Shown here in pieces: positions 45,690-58,476 of a stretch of 64,000 nucleotides of DNA (its first letter is position 1; the number at the start of each line of letters is the position of its first letter). Below the pieces are notes generated by a model. It ran no database searches. It was not told where the DNA came from and saw only the letters and a list, made by a program, of their open reading frames with translations. The translations under genes were made by a program, and so were the position numbers. This DNA comes from Ananas comosus (lineage: Eukaryota; Streptophyta; Magnoliopsida; Poales; Bromeliaceae), in the NCBI RefSeq assembly GCF_001540865.1, contig NC_033630.1, positions 7,618,089-7,682,088 on the forward strand, read 5' to 3'.

Positions 45690-46878
45690 TCATTTTAGTC
45701 TCCACATTCTCTTAGGGCATTTGTCAATTGTAGATATACAATCACAATGCATATATACTGGCGCTATAGGTCGCTTTATCAGTGGCAAATCATGAGGAAA
45801 CTCTCTGATCCACTTAGCTTCTGCTACTATAGTATCTAAAACTATGACTTCGGATTCTATAATACTTCTAGTAATTAAAGATTGTTTAGTTGATTTCCAT
45901 GAACAGTTGCTCCATCAAGAGAAATACAAATCTAGTATTTGACTTCACATCAACCAAGTCACTAATCCAATTAGCATCACTAATAGCCTTCTAATAATGT
46001 AGGATAACCACTATAATCCATAAGAAATAATGCCCTTCAAAAATCTTAAAACTCTTTCTAATGCATTTCAATGCTCTCTGTTTGGGTTATAGGTATATCT
46101 TTTCAATCGATTCACAGCATGGCTAAATCAGGTCTATTATAGTCTACTAGATTTCTCAAAGATACTATAATCTGTGCATTTCTATTCTGACTTATTGGAT
46201 CACCTCTACTTCTCTTAAGCTATTAAGTCATATGGTGTATGTGCACTATGGTGTCACTACAAGTTTAACATCAAAGTGTCCAAATTTCTTTAACAATTGT
46301 TTACTGTAGTGAAATTGGCTTATGACAATTTCATTTGATTTTTAAATGATCTTCATATTGAGGATTACATCTGCTTGCCCAAGATCTTTCATATCAAAGT
46401 TTTCATTGAAATACTTTTTCACACCATTTATCACATTCATATTAGTTCCAAATATTAAAATATCATCAACATATAAACACAAAATCACCATCTGCCCATT
46501 ATGTTCCTTAGAATACCACACATTCATCAGACATATTCACATAAAAACCATTGGATACAATTAAAGAATCAAATTTCAAATGCCGCCGTTTAGGAGCTTG
46601 CTTAAATCCATACAGAGATCTAGTTAATTTGCACAGTTTATTTTCATGTCCAAAAACTACAAATCCTTTAAGTTATTTCTTATAGATCTCTTCATCTAAA
46701 TCGTCATTCAGAAAAACTGTTTTATTATCCATTTGATGAACAATCAAATCATGAACTGATGCCAAGGCAATGAACACTTTAATAGAAGTAATCATAGCAA
46801 AAAGTGCATGCATACATATCAAAATAATCGACACCAAGCTTTTGAGCAAAGCCTTGTGCTACTAATCTAGCCTTATAC
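45690..46878 (-). pseudogene. Degenerate Copia reverse transcriptase/RNase H
   Basis: On the minus strand, from right to left: YKARLVAQGFAQKLGVDY-like sequence at the very edge (about 46800-46878), QMDNKTVFLND, LYGFKQAP, then YVDDILIFGTN and FDMKDLGQADVIL (46342-46527), and RNase H-like GYSDANWISD-type remains (about 45690-46010). Numerous stops and frameshifts make it a fossil. The KARLVAQG motif is cut at 46878 by the Gypsy LTR, showing the Gypsy insertion is younger. The PIF/Harbinger element at 44461 lies in its 3' side. Confidence 0.85.
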
Positions 46879-46952
46879 TGTCACCCCCGGGGGTCCTTTT
46901 GTAAAGCCTTTTTGAATAAAAGGGGCCAGTTTGAAATAAAGTCAGCGAAAAA

Positions 46953-46988
<36 letters not shown>

Positions 46989-49900
46989 CTTATCCCCAAG
47001 GTGTAACAGACCCGCCATAGATACGAAAATCTCTCAGTCCACACTGATAGAGTCTTTCTTGTATCTGCACGGCGTACCAACAAAACATAAACAATAACAG
47101 ACTCATCCACTTACACAAACAACACAATGCGTAAGTCAGATAACCATTCAGCTAACCATCCTTATAATGATGGATGCTCTGAACACTCGTTAGGCATAGG
47201 ATGTTGCCAATGCACATTACAGCAATCAGTTCTATTCTTTAAAAGTGTTTTCCATCCGGAAACTATGTTTTTAAAACTCTAAATATCGATAAATCCAAAA
47301 GTCATTTGAAAACTGTTTTCCATACGGAAACTCACTTTTGAAAAGCCAACTACCACAAGGGATAGATAACCACATATGATAAAATCACAAATATCATCTT
47401 GAATTATTGAGAACAAATAAACATTCACAATAATAAAAAACCACCAAAATCACAGAACAACTGAACCATATATAGTCTAGTTTATTAACCAATAAAAGAG
47501 AGGGTCGAGATAGAAAAACCACAACTGAACAGGTCGGGACCTCTATAGCTTGCTAGCTACCGCGCCTCACACACCGTCCCGACTCCTACCACTAAGATCA
47601 CCTGAAAAATCGCGGGGAGTGAGAACATGTAAATATGTCTCCCTTCTCAGTGGGTACCGCAAGCCGACGAAGGCGTGGTGCACGCACAGGCAAAGGAGAA
47701 GCAACAGATAGATATGCATATAACAAATATAGTAGCCAGTAATGGAGAACAGATATAAACAGGTATGAACAACTACTGCTACAACAAATAAGCATATGCA
47801 TCAACTGTAGATAAATTGAAAACCCAATCACTGTTCCCTATAGATCCGAAGATCGCAGGCTATGTCACAATATGCTCACCCACCGGCATAGAACCTCCGC
47901 AAGCACCTGGCACAAGGCTCACGGGTCGACAACACAACCACTTTTTCGAAAAAGAACACCCCCACGGTGGCCAAATTGCTGGTGTACATGAAGTGCTAAA
48001 TGAGGTATGACGATCGATGCAAAATGCTCAATCCATAGGATGGTAACAAGCTAAGAATAGCAACAACTAACACATGTCCAAGAGATCACTCGGATCACCA
48101 AGCCAATCAACACTGACCAATCAGATCTCACTATAAGCTCATGCGAGATACACCACACCACTCCACTACTGTTATCATATGCAAGAATGAAAGTAGAGAA
48201 CAACAACTGGAAGTCGAGTGGAAATAAGCTTATCTATAGTATGCAAGGAAAGAAAAAAGAGAGATATCACCGAGCTAGTCCATTGTAGCGACTCTAGATT
48301 GAAGCACCCACCTGAACTGGAGAAGAGCCTAACACCCGAGGCTCGCAGGAACGTCGACTAGACCTACGAAAGACCCACCAAGTCAAGGTTCATCGAGCCG
48401 ACTCAACAACACTAAACTCACAATCCCGAAATTGCCGAAATTTTCGGAAAGTCCACCGGAACCATTCCGAACTCAAGGAAGTACCCCGGAAGGTACCAAT
48501 AAGCAACCAAAGTCACCCATTGTTCGTAAAGACACCAATTTAGGTGGTTTAACAGCAAATATAAGTTAGGTTGAATAAAAACATAAACGCACCCGTAAAG
48601 ACAACCGGGTTCCCGAAAATGCCGCTTTCAGCACTAGAACCCTTCATCGCTTATTTGATGTCTCTGAAACTTCGGGACGACAAGGAAAACCAGCCGACAA
48701 GTCTCAGCGACAAAACTAGGGCATCCACAAACCCACCAAGTGAGCCCCACATCGATAAACACGTTATGCCGACAATTTCGTCGGAAATATGCTCTGAAAC
48801 ACGATTCGATCACGCGAGAACGTCGAAGGCTTGGATTCAGTCCAGAGGGTCACATGAGGTGGTCTTACGCTGCCCGAGGTAGCCCATGCTGTCACAATTG
48901 CATGGAGGCCCTCAAACAATACTCAAATAGCATAAACTCATGAATTTACCCACTAAAAAGGCATCATAACCGCGATTGCACGATTTCGAGATCAATCGAG
49001 GGCACCAAGAGCAAGGTCTCATCGCAGCGAAGCCCATGCTCCCTGTTCGAGGCATCAAAAACAGCCGCAGAGCACACAGGGCCCAATAATGAAGCTAGAA
49101 TATAATGCCCAAAGGTGCGACATCGCCGTAACAGCGAAACGAAGCCTTCACGACAGAAACTGAGGTGAGCATGACGATCAGTGATGAGTTACGATCATCG
49201 TGATCCCTTCTGGAAAGATCGGGAGGCCTTGGGTTGCTCGGAACAGTGAGCAACCCAAGAAATACCCTATTTCAGGCTTGGCCGGAGCAAGCTTGCTCTG
49301 GCCGGTTGCCGGCGGCCGGCGGTGGGCGTGCGGCCCAAGGGTGAGTTCGGAGGGGCAGGGGAGTAGAGTGCTCACCTTGGCCGACGACGGGGAGCAACGT
49401 GGAGGAAGCTCGGACTCACCCGAGTTAAGGCTCCGGCTGGGGTGCTTCTTTCAGCGACGGCGGCGACCGGGGAGGCAAGCGGCCGCAACGGCGCGTCCCT
49501 CGCGACCGAATGGAGGCGGCGGCGGCACTCACGGGCGGTAGAGGCGACGCCATGCAAGCTGCGGAGCTGCCTCTGCCAGGGATGGCCCGAGGAGCACAGC
49601 AGGGCGGCGGCGGCGCTCGGCTGCTACAGGGGTCGTCGGGGTGCGACGGTCGATATCCAAAGGTGCCGGAGATGGCATCCGCAAGGTAAGGCCTTCCCCT
49701 CAAGGTTGCTTGTGCTCGGGGAGGAGAGAAAAGGGAAAGAGAGGCTGAGAGAGGAGTGAGGGGAGAAGGTGGCCGGACTGGGCTAGCTGGAAAGGGCTCG
49801 CTTGCGGCTGAGGGGGCGCGCGGTGTGGTCAGGGAAGGGAGAGGAGGTGGCTAGGGCTCGGGGTGGACAAGGTAAGCTAGGGTTAGGGTTTGCCAAAGAA

Positions 49901-50323
49901 GAAACCTTAATGCAACTTATATATAAAGGTGTACAATTGCATGAAACCCCTTGTATGATTCAAATTCCACCCCAAGTCCTTCAGGGCGTGTGTAAAATGC
50001 GGCAACGCACCTCCACTTGCGATCTCTTGCAATTCCATACATAAAATATAGCGACTTTCGCAAAAAGATTCAAAAATGCAATATCGACCTACCGTCGAAC
50101 AACGTGCGATTTCGGACGATCGGTTCATCAGATTTACGAATGGATCATGCTAGCACTTCCGGCACTGCCAGACCTTCAAACCTGCGATTTTGTTTCGCCT
50201 GAATCGATTCCCAATCGCGACAAAAGCCAGCTCTCTCTAGTTCCACATATAAAATACCTATATATATATATAATTCGAATTAGAAATCAAACTTCAAATT
50301 CAAATTATAAGGTACGTATTACA
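46879..50323 (-). repeat. Gypsy 3' LTR, 3.4 kb, minus strand
   Basis: On the minus strand it starts TGTAATACGTACC after a purine tract (complement of 50324-50340) and ends GGGGGTGACA. It belongs to the same family as the LTR at 25769-30200 but is about 1 kb shorter and clearly diverged. It includes a (TA)n run at 46957-46983 and GC-rich sequence at 49260-49720 with spurious open frames. Confidence 0.85.
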
Positions 50324-50363
50324 TCATCCCCTCCTTACAAGAAGTTTCGTCCTCGAAACTTAA

Positions 50364-50640
50364 TCACTTAGCTCCCCTAAACAACTGAGGATACCGCTCC
50401 CACATAGCCGTCTCAAGCTCCCATGTAGCCTCACGCTTCTCGTGGTTTTCCTACTGAACCTTCACATACGGAATACTCCGATTCCGCAGCTGCTTCACCT
50501 CACGTACTAAAATCCGCAACAGAGCCTCATCAAAGCTGAGGTCCTCCCTTAGCTGAACTGTCGTCGAACTTATGACGTAGGACGGATCTGGAATATACTT
50601 TCGAAGCATGGACATGTGGAAAACATTGTGCATTCAAGCG
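50364..50640 (-). pseudogene. C-terminal fragment of a chromodomain Gypsy polyprotein
   Basis: The minus-strand frame MHNVFHMSMLRKYIPDP...REVKQLRNRSIPYVKVQ is the integrase C-terminus and chromodomain region of a chromovirus-type element, and it directly precedes the 3' LTR. A TAG at 50451-50453 replaces the conserved Trp codon, after which ENHEKREATWELE and the normal end follow to TGA at 50364-50366. Everything upstream of VHNVFH is missing; the frame is cut near 50640. Confidence 0.88.
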
Positions 50641-50748
50641 ACGCTCGGGAGAAGAGCCAACGAATTATTATTACTAACTGGACTTAAATATTTTGGACAT
50701 GTGGTTTGAACCCAATGATTATTATTCCTAACGAATCGGGTCGTCACA
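50641..50748 (-). repeat. Start of a different Gypsy LTR
   Basis: The minus strand begins TGTGACGACCCGATTCG, a typical plant Gypsy LTR start, and runs about 108 bp before hitting the truncated polyprotein at 50640. This marks a deletion or recombination between two unrelated elements. Confidence 0.5.
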
Positions 50749-51197
50749 ATAACATTTGAGTTGCAAGCCTATCAGTTAAGTGACATCCATACGAACGTCT
50801 TTGGCTAGAATAAATTGTTTGATATCAGTGGGAGAATATTTTTTCCAGTAGCATGATATCTGATCTGAATGTCTAATCATGATAGCTTCATATAAGATAA
50901 GCCGGATAGCCACAATGGACAGCTCGAAGATTCTATTATGCTGTAAGTCAAATTCTTATCCTTAAATTCCAGTCAATTCTGCACTACTTGTTCTATGAGG
51001 CACCATTCAAGTCAACTAAGGCGGCTTCTAGTTAGGTTAAAACCCAAAATCAAGCCTCTCAAACTATCAATTCATAATTTTCCACTCTGATTTGTCAAAC
51101 TTGATTTTCACACCTGCATAGGCCAGGACACGTCTATCACTTCCCCTTCAAAGACGCTTAGTGAAGGAAAAGAGCGCAAATTTGCAGTGGCGTTGCT

Positions 51198-51206
51198 CTA
51201 TAAAAT
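51198..51206 (+). promoter_or_regulatory. TATA box of the Pin2 gene
   Basis: CTATAAAAT 52 bp upstream of the ATG at 51258, a normal distance for a plant gene with a short 5' UTR. Confidence 0.7.
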
Positions 51207-51257
51207 GCTGTAGAAATTACCTTATTTGCGTTCTCATAATTAACCAGCTCTGACGAC

Positions 51258-52002
51258 ATGGGCCGCACCAGGCTCTCCATGGCTCCTTTTCTTGTGCTAT
51301 CAGGTACTACTCTCTCTTTCCTCTTTGTAACAAATATTCAAATATATCGCGACAAATGCGAGGAGACTCCCCCAACAATATAATAGGCCATTGTGAAATT
51401 GAGCTAAAACTTAATATTTTCTAATTTACACTCCCTCGACTATCGTTTCTGCTGATTTGGGTTATCTTAGTTAATTAAGCTGTGGATTTTATTAAACTAC
51501 TCAATGATTCTGCCAAATTTTGCACCTTTACCTACGTACTTTTCAGCCGAAAAGTGTGAGTTTTTTTAGTAACTAATGATCAATGGCTAACAAAGAGATT
51601 AATCTTCGGAAATCTCTAATTCAACTAACTAAAATAGCTCAAATTAAAGCAAATAAGAGTTGAGATCTGAACCCAAAAAAAATGAAAAAAAAGAGAAACT
51701 AGCGCTTAGCAGGTTATTTCAAAATGGCCTAAAGTTGAGGGGTCTTGTTATATCAAAAAAGTAACTGTTTACGTCGTCTATGGTTAATTGGTTTTTGAAA
51801 CCAAACAGGAATTATTCTCCTGGTGGGACTCTTTCAGAGCAGCGCAAAAGCCGTTGCCTGCCCACAGTATTGCCTGGACGTCAGCTATGTGACTTGCACT
51901 TCATCTGGTGAAGAAAGGCTGCCTGCTAGGTGCAACTGCTGCTTGGCTGGCAAGGGCTGCACTCTTCATCTCTCTGATGGCTCTCAAATGACCTGCTCTT
52001 AA
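51258..52002 (+). CDS. Proteinase inhibitor II (Pin2) family protein, 79 aa
   Basis: Two exons, 51258-51303 and 51809-52002, with a 505-bp intron (CAG|GTACTA donor, AACAG acceptor); the split Gly codon keeps frame and the ORF ends TAA. Too short per exon to show as a long ORF. Residues 1-30 are a signal peptide with a hydrophobic core (FLVLSGIILLVGLF) and a likely cut after SSAKA. The mature part has eight cysteines at 33, 37, 45, 57, 59, 60, 66 and 78 in the pattern CPxYC...C...CNCC...GC...C of the potato inhibitor II family, a single domain held by four disulfides. Such proteins are secreted or vacuolar and inhibit serine proteases such as trypsin or chymotrypsin, in defence or development. 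The intron position, inside the signal-peptide coding region, is typical for the family. No defects are seen. Confidence 0.93.
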
Positions 52003-52526
52003 GAGTGAGTTCACTATATTATGCAACGTTTATCTATTTGCTATTCTTTGATGTGAGAATGGTGTGACCCATATATCTGGCGCCAGTTTACCATGCATGC
52101 AGAAATACATATTCGTTCTCTGAGTCCTCGCGACATTTGTTAGTGTATATCTACGATCTTTTGTTGTGTACTTTGATTATGTTCTTGATGTGGAGTGTTC
52201 TTCGCATTACCGAGTGGTCATGGCTCGTCGTATGTTTGTCGACCACCAAGACCCATGCCGCTGTGCTCTAAGCTTGTGCCAACTGTTGGTGAAAACTCAA
52301 AAATTTAAAGTTTGAATTTTATTCTATTTGAATTTTGAATTATCATTTAATATTCATTGATATTTATTATCTTATTTATTTATTTATTTATTTAATTTCT
52401 TAGTGAGAAAGGAACTGACGGAATATTTCCGTTCTGTTTCTTGCGCCAAAAGGAACTCGTTCCGTTGTCTAGTTCCGCTTCTTTCTCGTAAGAAAAAGAG
52501 CGTGAATTCTCTTTCCCTTTCTTCGN
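52003..52526. other. Pin2 3' flank ending in an N
   Basis: AT-rich sequence with no gene. A single N at 52526 marks a probable assembly join. The polarity change described for the next block most likely starts here. Confidence 0.6.
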
Positions 52527-52936
52527 TTAATATGTAAAATTTAAAATAGTTTATCAAATCATATATATCCGAGGAAAAAAGTTGATTTCAATAATTAAAG
52601 TGATAGTTTTATCAACGCACAAAATGTATAATATTAGAATTATCCGAATGAGACTATAAATAAAAGGGTACGGATCAATAGTTTTAATCTTTTCTTTTTT
52701 TTTATCAAAAAATATAAAATTTCAGAATATTTTAAAATATATAGGTTAGTTTTACTGTTGTATTAATAGGTTTAATTTTCAAATCCGCGCAAATACGTTT
52801 TATAGATTTCTAACCCCAATACCCCCTATAACAGGCGAACGAGACTACGAATATCCATGGTTCAACGCAATACCTCTATCGTGTCCCTGGTAAATATGTA
52901 AAATGGAATGCGAGCTTCGGCGCGCTCAAGTGGAGT

Positions 52937-55900
52937 TACGTGGCAGAGGCGGGGCGGGGCAGGGGAGAGGAGGAGGAGGCGCCGGAGAAGGGGAGGAGGA
53001 GGAGGAGGAGGAGGAGAGTGGGGAAGAAGGAGGAGCGGGGATTCGGGAGCAGCAGCGGCGGGGGCGGCGCCGCGGGGGCGGGGAAGGTGCGCGAGAGATG
53101 CGGCTCGGGGAGGGGCCCCGGGGAGCGCGCAGCCTCGCGGCGCCGCCGCCGCCGCCGCCTCCACCCCAAGAAGCGCCTCCTCCCCCAGAGCACCCTCAGC
53201 GAGCCCCAGAGCCTCGCGGAGGCTGCACGAGAGCTCCCGCGGCGGGAAGCATCCGGGAGGAATCAAGTCCACGAGCACGACAGGAACGCACCAGACAGTT
53301 CACAAGCTGCTTTACGGCTCGAAGCTTGTGAGTTGGCTGGTTGGGAGAACCTAATAATAATGACAAACAATAATGAAAAAAGCTATTGTACAATTATAAA
53401 AAAAATAGCTGTGCGAAGAGATGAAAATAACAAAACTAAACTCTATAAGCGTAGTTTAATTACTAAGATAATTTAAATTACCGAGACGTACCAAAAGATT
53501 CTACAACTTCAACACTAAAAACAGTAGTTAATTGATAGCGATCGATTGCTTTTGGCAACCAAATTTGTTTTTTGTTTTTCACCTTTACATCTCTGGAATA
53601 GACTTGATATCCCGTAAAATTATACGCTTGCCCTTTTGATCATATAAACTAAGTAAAATAAGTCAATCATCTTTAAAAATACAACGAAACATAAACGTGG
53701 AGAATCTTTAGAGGGTTAAAGTCAACATATACGAATACTTGAACCATATTTAGAATTTTTCCGACATTTAAAACAACGTAACATCCGACGAACGTAAGGA
53801 ACATATGAATTTCCTTCGCTACACTAATAGCGACGCCTCTGTCCATCGCCGTTCTGCGTGCCTATGGAGCACGGCAACTAACTGTTTGACACACGACGAA
53901 GACGAGGGTCCCTTCATCGTCTACAAAAACTCTCCTGAAGAGCCAGGTTACTATAGAAAGAACACGAAACAGGCTTACACTACGACACACTCGTCCACCA
54001 TGTTTACCGATTGAGAGACGAGCTACTTAGACCGCTCAGCGAACATTCTCAACGACGTCAAACACCTGTCTTCCAAACTAAGTGACACTTTACGAAAGAT
54101 ACTAGTTCGCATCTTACACCTCAATTATGACAACAATATTAGTAGTATCTAAAGTAAGTTTTATATACCAAAACGCACCAAGGCAAGAACTTCAAGTTTA
54201 CTGATTCTTTATCACTTTTGTACCACTATTACACCAACCAGCGAACAACGAATTCGGAGTTGAATTTTGAATCCTCCGAAATTTTCACAGTCGACCACGG
54301 TATAAACAACTACATTCCTAGAATACAGAATGATCAGTATATACTCAAAGTCCTGTACAAACCGACTCGACTTCGAAGACGTTTTTAAGATAAACTCATT
54401 TTAACAGGTTTTATTCGTGACTAATAAAGAAGTAATAAAGGAGATGACGAAGAACAACGGGTCTACATCTGTAAATCCTATCATCTTCGAGTAAAATCGA
54501 AGGGAATGGTTTTACAGATCTGATAAAAGATGAGTTTTCGTAGTAAAGATTCTCGAAAACGTCAACCCAAATCTCTGTGGCAAGATCTTCACTGTTATTC
54601 GTTCGAGAATTAAACCAAATACCAACTGACTCCGATCAAAAGTCCCAACTATTTTAGAGTAGAACCCCGGATTGGTCGATTAAGAACTCCGACTAGAATA
54701 AAACTGCCGATCGTGAGGCATACACTATTAGTAAACATAAAACATAAAGATCTGGATTATATAAACTTGATAACCGGACGTCCCTACCGGCCAATATGTC
54801 GGGTTGTAAGAACATAGATGAGGTCGACGAGAAAACTTAATAGAAAAACTCAAGCTGGGTCTTTTCTTCGCCGCCCTTTCAAAAAACGCGTCACATTTTA
54901 AACACCATTAATGGAAGAAGCTTGACAATATTGAACGAATTTAAACCGTACTATGCCACCTTGAAAATAGGATAATAAGTCGAGACAGTTTCGTAGACAT
55001 CCTTTGAAGAGATCATCAAAGTCTAACATTATGTCTTTAACGGAAAGGATCGTTTAAAATATGTAAAAAAGTTCCCTTGATACACGCACTGATAGTAATA
55101 AGATGTCGATGGTATTTGTGTTATTACTAGTACTAAAAGTGTGTCCAGAAACTGCTTCGACTGTACGACGAAACACCCTCAAAAGTTTTAGTCTAGTAAG
55201 CAGAGTAATTGTACAAAGCAAAACTACTCTTTGAACACAGATTCTACCTTTCAAGACGTCTTCTGCAAAGTCATCTACTCTTACTATTTTTAGTACCACT
55301 TGAATTAAAACTTCTGTTACTTGAATTGTCACTAACACTCCTACGTCTTCGACTAGAACTCCTACGGGATCTTTTAAAACGATGTCTCCTCTTGTTTCAA
55401 CTTTGTTGATCGCATTCCCTAACCTCCTCCCAATCTTTTCAGATATTCGCGTCATTCGTCATAGAGAAACAACGACGATGGGAAGGTGTCTCACCGTTTT
55501 TCTGACGTCCGCCACAAGACTTCTCTTACAAAGGACTACGGTAAACCCAGTCGCCGTCAATAGACGTAGCTGTATTGGGATCCAACCGTGGAAAAAGGTC
55601 AATAAGAAAGAATATATGACAACGTGGATAAACTGTACCGTCACGGTTGTGGTCCCGGTACCATTAGGATAGGAACGCTTACTAAGATAGTTGTAGAAAA
55701 AACACAATAGAGAAGAGAACTTACCAATATATACGAACGCTACTATGCGACGTCGTAGAATGATATCATACTATATAGGACTTACGTATATCTATACGAA
55801 TCGAGCTACACCGAAAGACGGTAAACGCAATATATATGAAAAGAATAAAAGGTAGAAGTATAAAATGGACTAAAGATAGAATGACAAAGAAAGAGTCTAA

Positions 55901-57011
55901 CCTTGTTTCTACCTATCTCCAGTGTCGACTATGTGTTCATCTACGAGAAGACCTACGACACTTTGTATCAATATTACGACTTGTGTTACTTAAGTCATGG
56001 TCAGGTTCAGCCTGTTACCACAAGAGGTTATGTCATCTACGACGAGTTAGTCACCGATTCTATAACGTCTCTCAACCGTAAGTCACGAAAAACATGGTGT
56101 CTCTCTCGAGGGACCTTCTTGCCCGCATATTGGATGTTCGAAAGGCTCTTTTACCACCTCACGAACACACGTGCCTACGACGGCGCGCACCGAACCTGTA
56201 TGGGTTATAAAGCGTACAATATGTCCATTGCATAAAAAATACCTATCCTCTAAAATCAGTACCAAATATATTTTAGATATCTGTTAACATTTTAGACCTT
56301 AAAAGTGCTTGACAATAGTGATTAACAAACATAGTACAAAGGAGAGATTTCATATACGGTAGATTCTTAAAAAGAGAAAGGGAATTAGACCGTATGTGAG
56401 AAGGGAAATGAATTTCCGCCTCAAACGTTGGAGACGACAGCTGAAGAACGTATCTCAACCAGCTTGTCGTTCTCGGCCGGTTAGACCCTATCAGTGTTCG
56501 AACATATGCTTTCGGTTGTCCCTAGAGCACTTACGACAAGCACTCCGTCTCCTTGACCCAGCTGGACACCATTAAAAATAGACTTTAAGGTAAAGGAGTA
56601 TAATTAATAACAAAGGATTAATACCTCAGACTTATTGCTAAAAGAAAAAAAAAAACTTTACCTCCCCCTTTTTTTACCTTCTATAAAGGACAAGTTAAGT
56701 GCAACAGATACAATCTTATAAATTGATACATAACTAGTCTACTATTAGGAAAATAGAAAATATGTAATAATACAGGAAAATTACAGTTAACAAAGATACG
56801 AATGTCCTCGTTCGTAAATCGTCCTTTTCCTCAAAGGCTTTATTCGAATTCTTCTTTCCATGCGATAGCTTTGTAAGGTTACAACGCTTGTATAACTCTT
56901 TAATAACGAACGTGCACTACGTGGTGCAGTCGTGGGAAAGACGGTTAAGTACAATACAACAATAGCTGTCCAGCTTCACTCCGACTTCTATTTGGATTTC
57001 AGGGTTGTATC
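52937..57011. CDS. RH22: DEAD-box RNA helicase, RH22-like (readable only as plain complement)
   Basis: Taking the complement without reversing, exons are 52937-53269, 53786-54073, 54783-54905, 55146-55582, 55898-56225, 56417-56569, 56807-56858 and 56971-57011, all with GT-AG introns and consistent phases: 584 aa and TAG. The first about 75 residues are Arg/Ser/Pro-rich, like an organelle transit peptide. Then come the Q-motif region (VSWESLGVSERL...RPSLVQ, to 111), motif I AETGSGKT (128-135), Ib-like STPAALL, DEAD at 251-254, an acidic insert (about 280-340), AATLPQSGKK in the motif III position, VCTDAAARGLDIP (motif V) and HRVGRTARAG (motif VI, 515-524), ending in a basic tail (FSRKRSFRNKLKKK). 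Length and motifs fit plant RH22, a plastid ATP-dependent RNA helicase implicated in ribosomal RNA and large-subunit assembly. The gene itself seems intact; only the text polarity is wrong. The symbol rests on remembered similarity. Confidence 0.92.
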
Positions 57012-57465
57012 AAACCTAGCTCTGCTTCCGCCAAGTTTAAAAAAAAAACGGGGAAGAATTACACAAAGAGTAGAATTTTAAAACTGATACTTACAAGGAC
57101 ATATTCACCAATACATTGGAAGTGAACATAAATCTAGAGGACCAGAACCTAGTTCAAAGATTTTTTTTCTTTTTTTTTTCTTCTGTACAAACTTGATAGT
57201 ATACACCTTACGTAATAACGAATACAACTACAATATGTACACTATAATGACTCCATAGGTCAAAAAAATAAAATTAAAAAACCCCGTAACGAACATACAT
57301 AGTCATATATGAGATCGTATCCGAAACAACAACGTGACCTGTACAAACTGTAAAACCCCTTAGTTTAACATTGACCTAAGATAGATACTATTAAACATTA
57401 AATGGAGGAATAAACATTTAAAAGAATAAGATACCTTGATCTTTCTCGACTACAATGTTTAGAAA

Positions 57466-58150
57466 ACTAGAAATTTTTTACCGATTTAATGTCTTTTAGA
57501 GGGACGTTATTGGGCAAAAAAGTGAAAGGGAAGGACTGTAAATTTTTGGATGTGAAACAGGGGGACATTTTACTTTTTACAAGTGTCCCTCAATGCCACA
57601 CATTTTACTGGTAAAACGGGGAACGGTAACAGCAAAAGAAAGGGTAGAAGGAGTCGGCAGGGAAACAAGCTGGCGCTAAGGGTGGAGTTAGCCGGCGCTA
57701 AAAAGAGGTAAAGAAAGACGTGGACGAAGGGAAGAGGAGGACGTGGCAGTGGCGGGAGCTAAAGCCGCTGTCATCCTCTTTTGGTTCCACCCGTTGTCAT
57801 CCTCTTCTCGTTTCTTTCGCTTCCGCTCCGCTGCCTCCTGCCGCTTCCCCTACACCGACTCCCGCTCCGTCACCTCCTGCCGCTCCGCCGATCCGCCGCT
57901 CCGCCGCCGCTCCACCGCTCGGCCTCCCTCAGCTTCGTTGTCCCTCTACCGTCTCCCCATAAAAGCCGTATTTTTATATAAAAAATTGCCTCAGAACTGC
58001 TTTGAGATTGCCATCCCCCACTTCACGTGTAAAAAATAAAATGTCCCCCCGTTTCATATCCAAAAATTTACAGTCTCTTCCTTTCACTTTTTCGCCCAAT
58101 AATGTTCTCTCAAAAGACATTAAATCGAAATTTTTTATATATTTTTCTAC
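57466..58150. mobile_element. Fold-back miniature element with GC-rich core
   Basis: Arms of about 150 bp (57475-57600 and 58020-58145) are inverted complements sharing CGATTTAATGTCTTTT and TGTAAATTTTTGGAT blocks. They enclose a GC-rich core (about 57700-57960) with low-complexity frames. Inverted symmetry survives text reversal, so the element is visible despite the polarity error. Target duplication and family are not determined. Confidence 0.6.
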
Positions 58151-58476
58151 CTTTTTGTAAGTCACACCTTATTCCCTACAGGTACGGACTGTAAAGCCAA
58201 AACTTTTGGGAGAGACTTAGGCTGAGATAACTAACTGTAGGAGCACACCTTCCTACATAAACGTCTCTGTCTTTTTTTCAGATTTTATGTCTTTTGACAT
58301 TATACTTATAAATAAAAAAAAAATAAAAAAGGGAGATTAAAAATTTTTAAATATAAAATTGGTAAGTGTTTAAAATTTAACTGCATAAATTGGGGGAAAG
58401 GCAGTAATAAAACAGAAAAAAAATATGAAATATGATTTTTATTTGAGCTCTTGCTGTCTTTGTATAATCAAAAAAT

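Noticed and set aside
52908..53476. 142-178 codon frames on the written strands around 53 kb
   Set aside because: The same GC-rich text complemented without reversal is helicase exon 1 with its transit peptide; the written-strand frames are shadows of it.
53805..56458. Several 60-133 codon ORFs in normal six-frame translation between 53.8 and 56.5 kb
   Set aside because: This text has the wrong polarity; the real coding information is the plain complement (helicase gene), so these ORFs do not exist in the organism.
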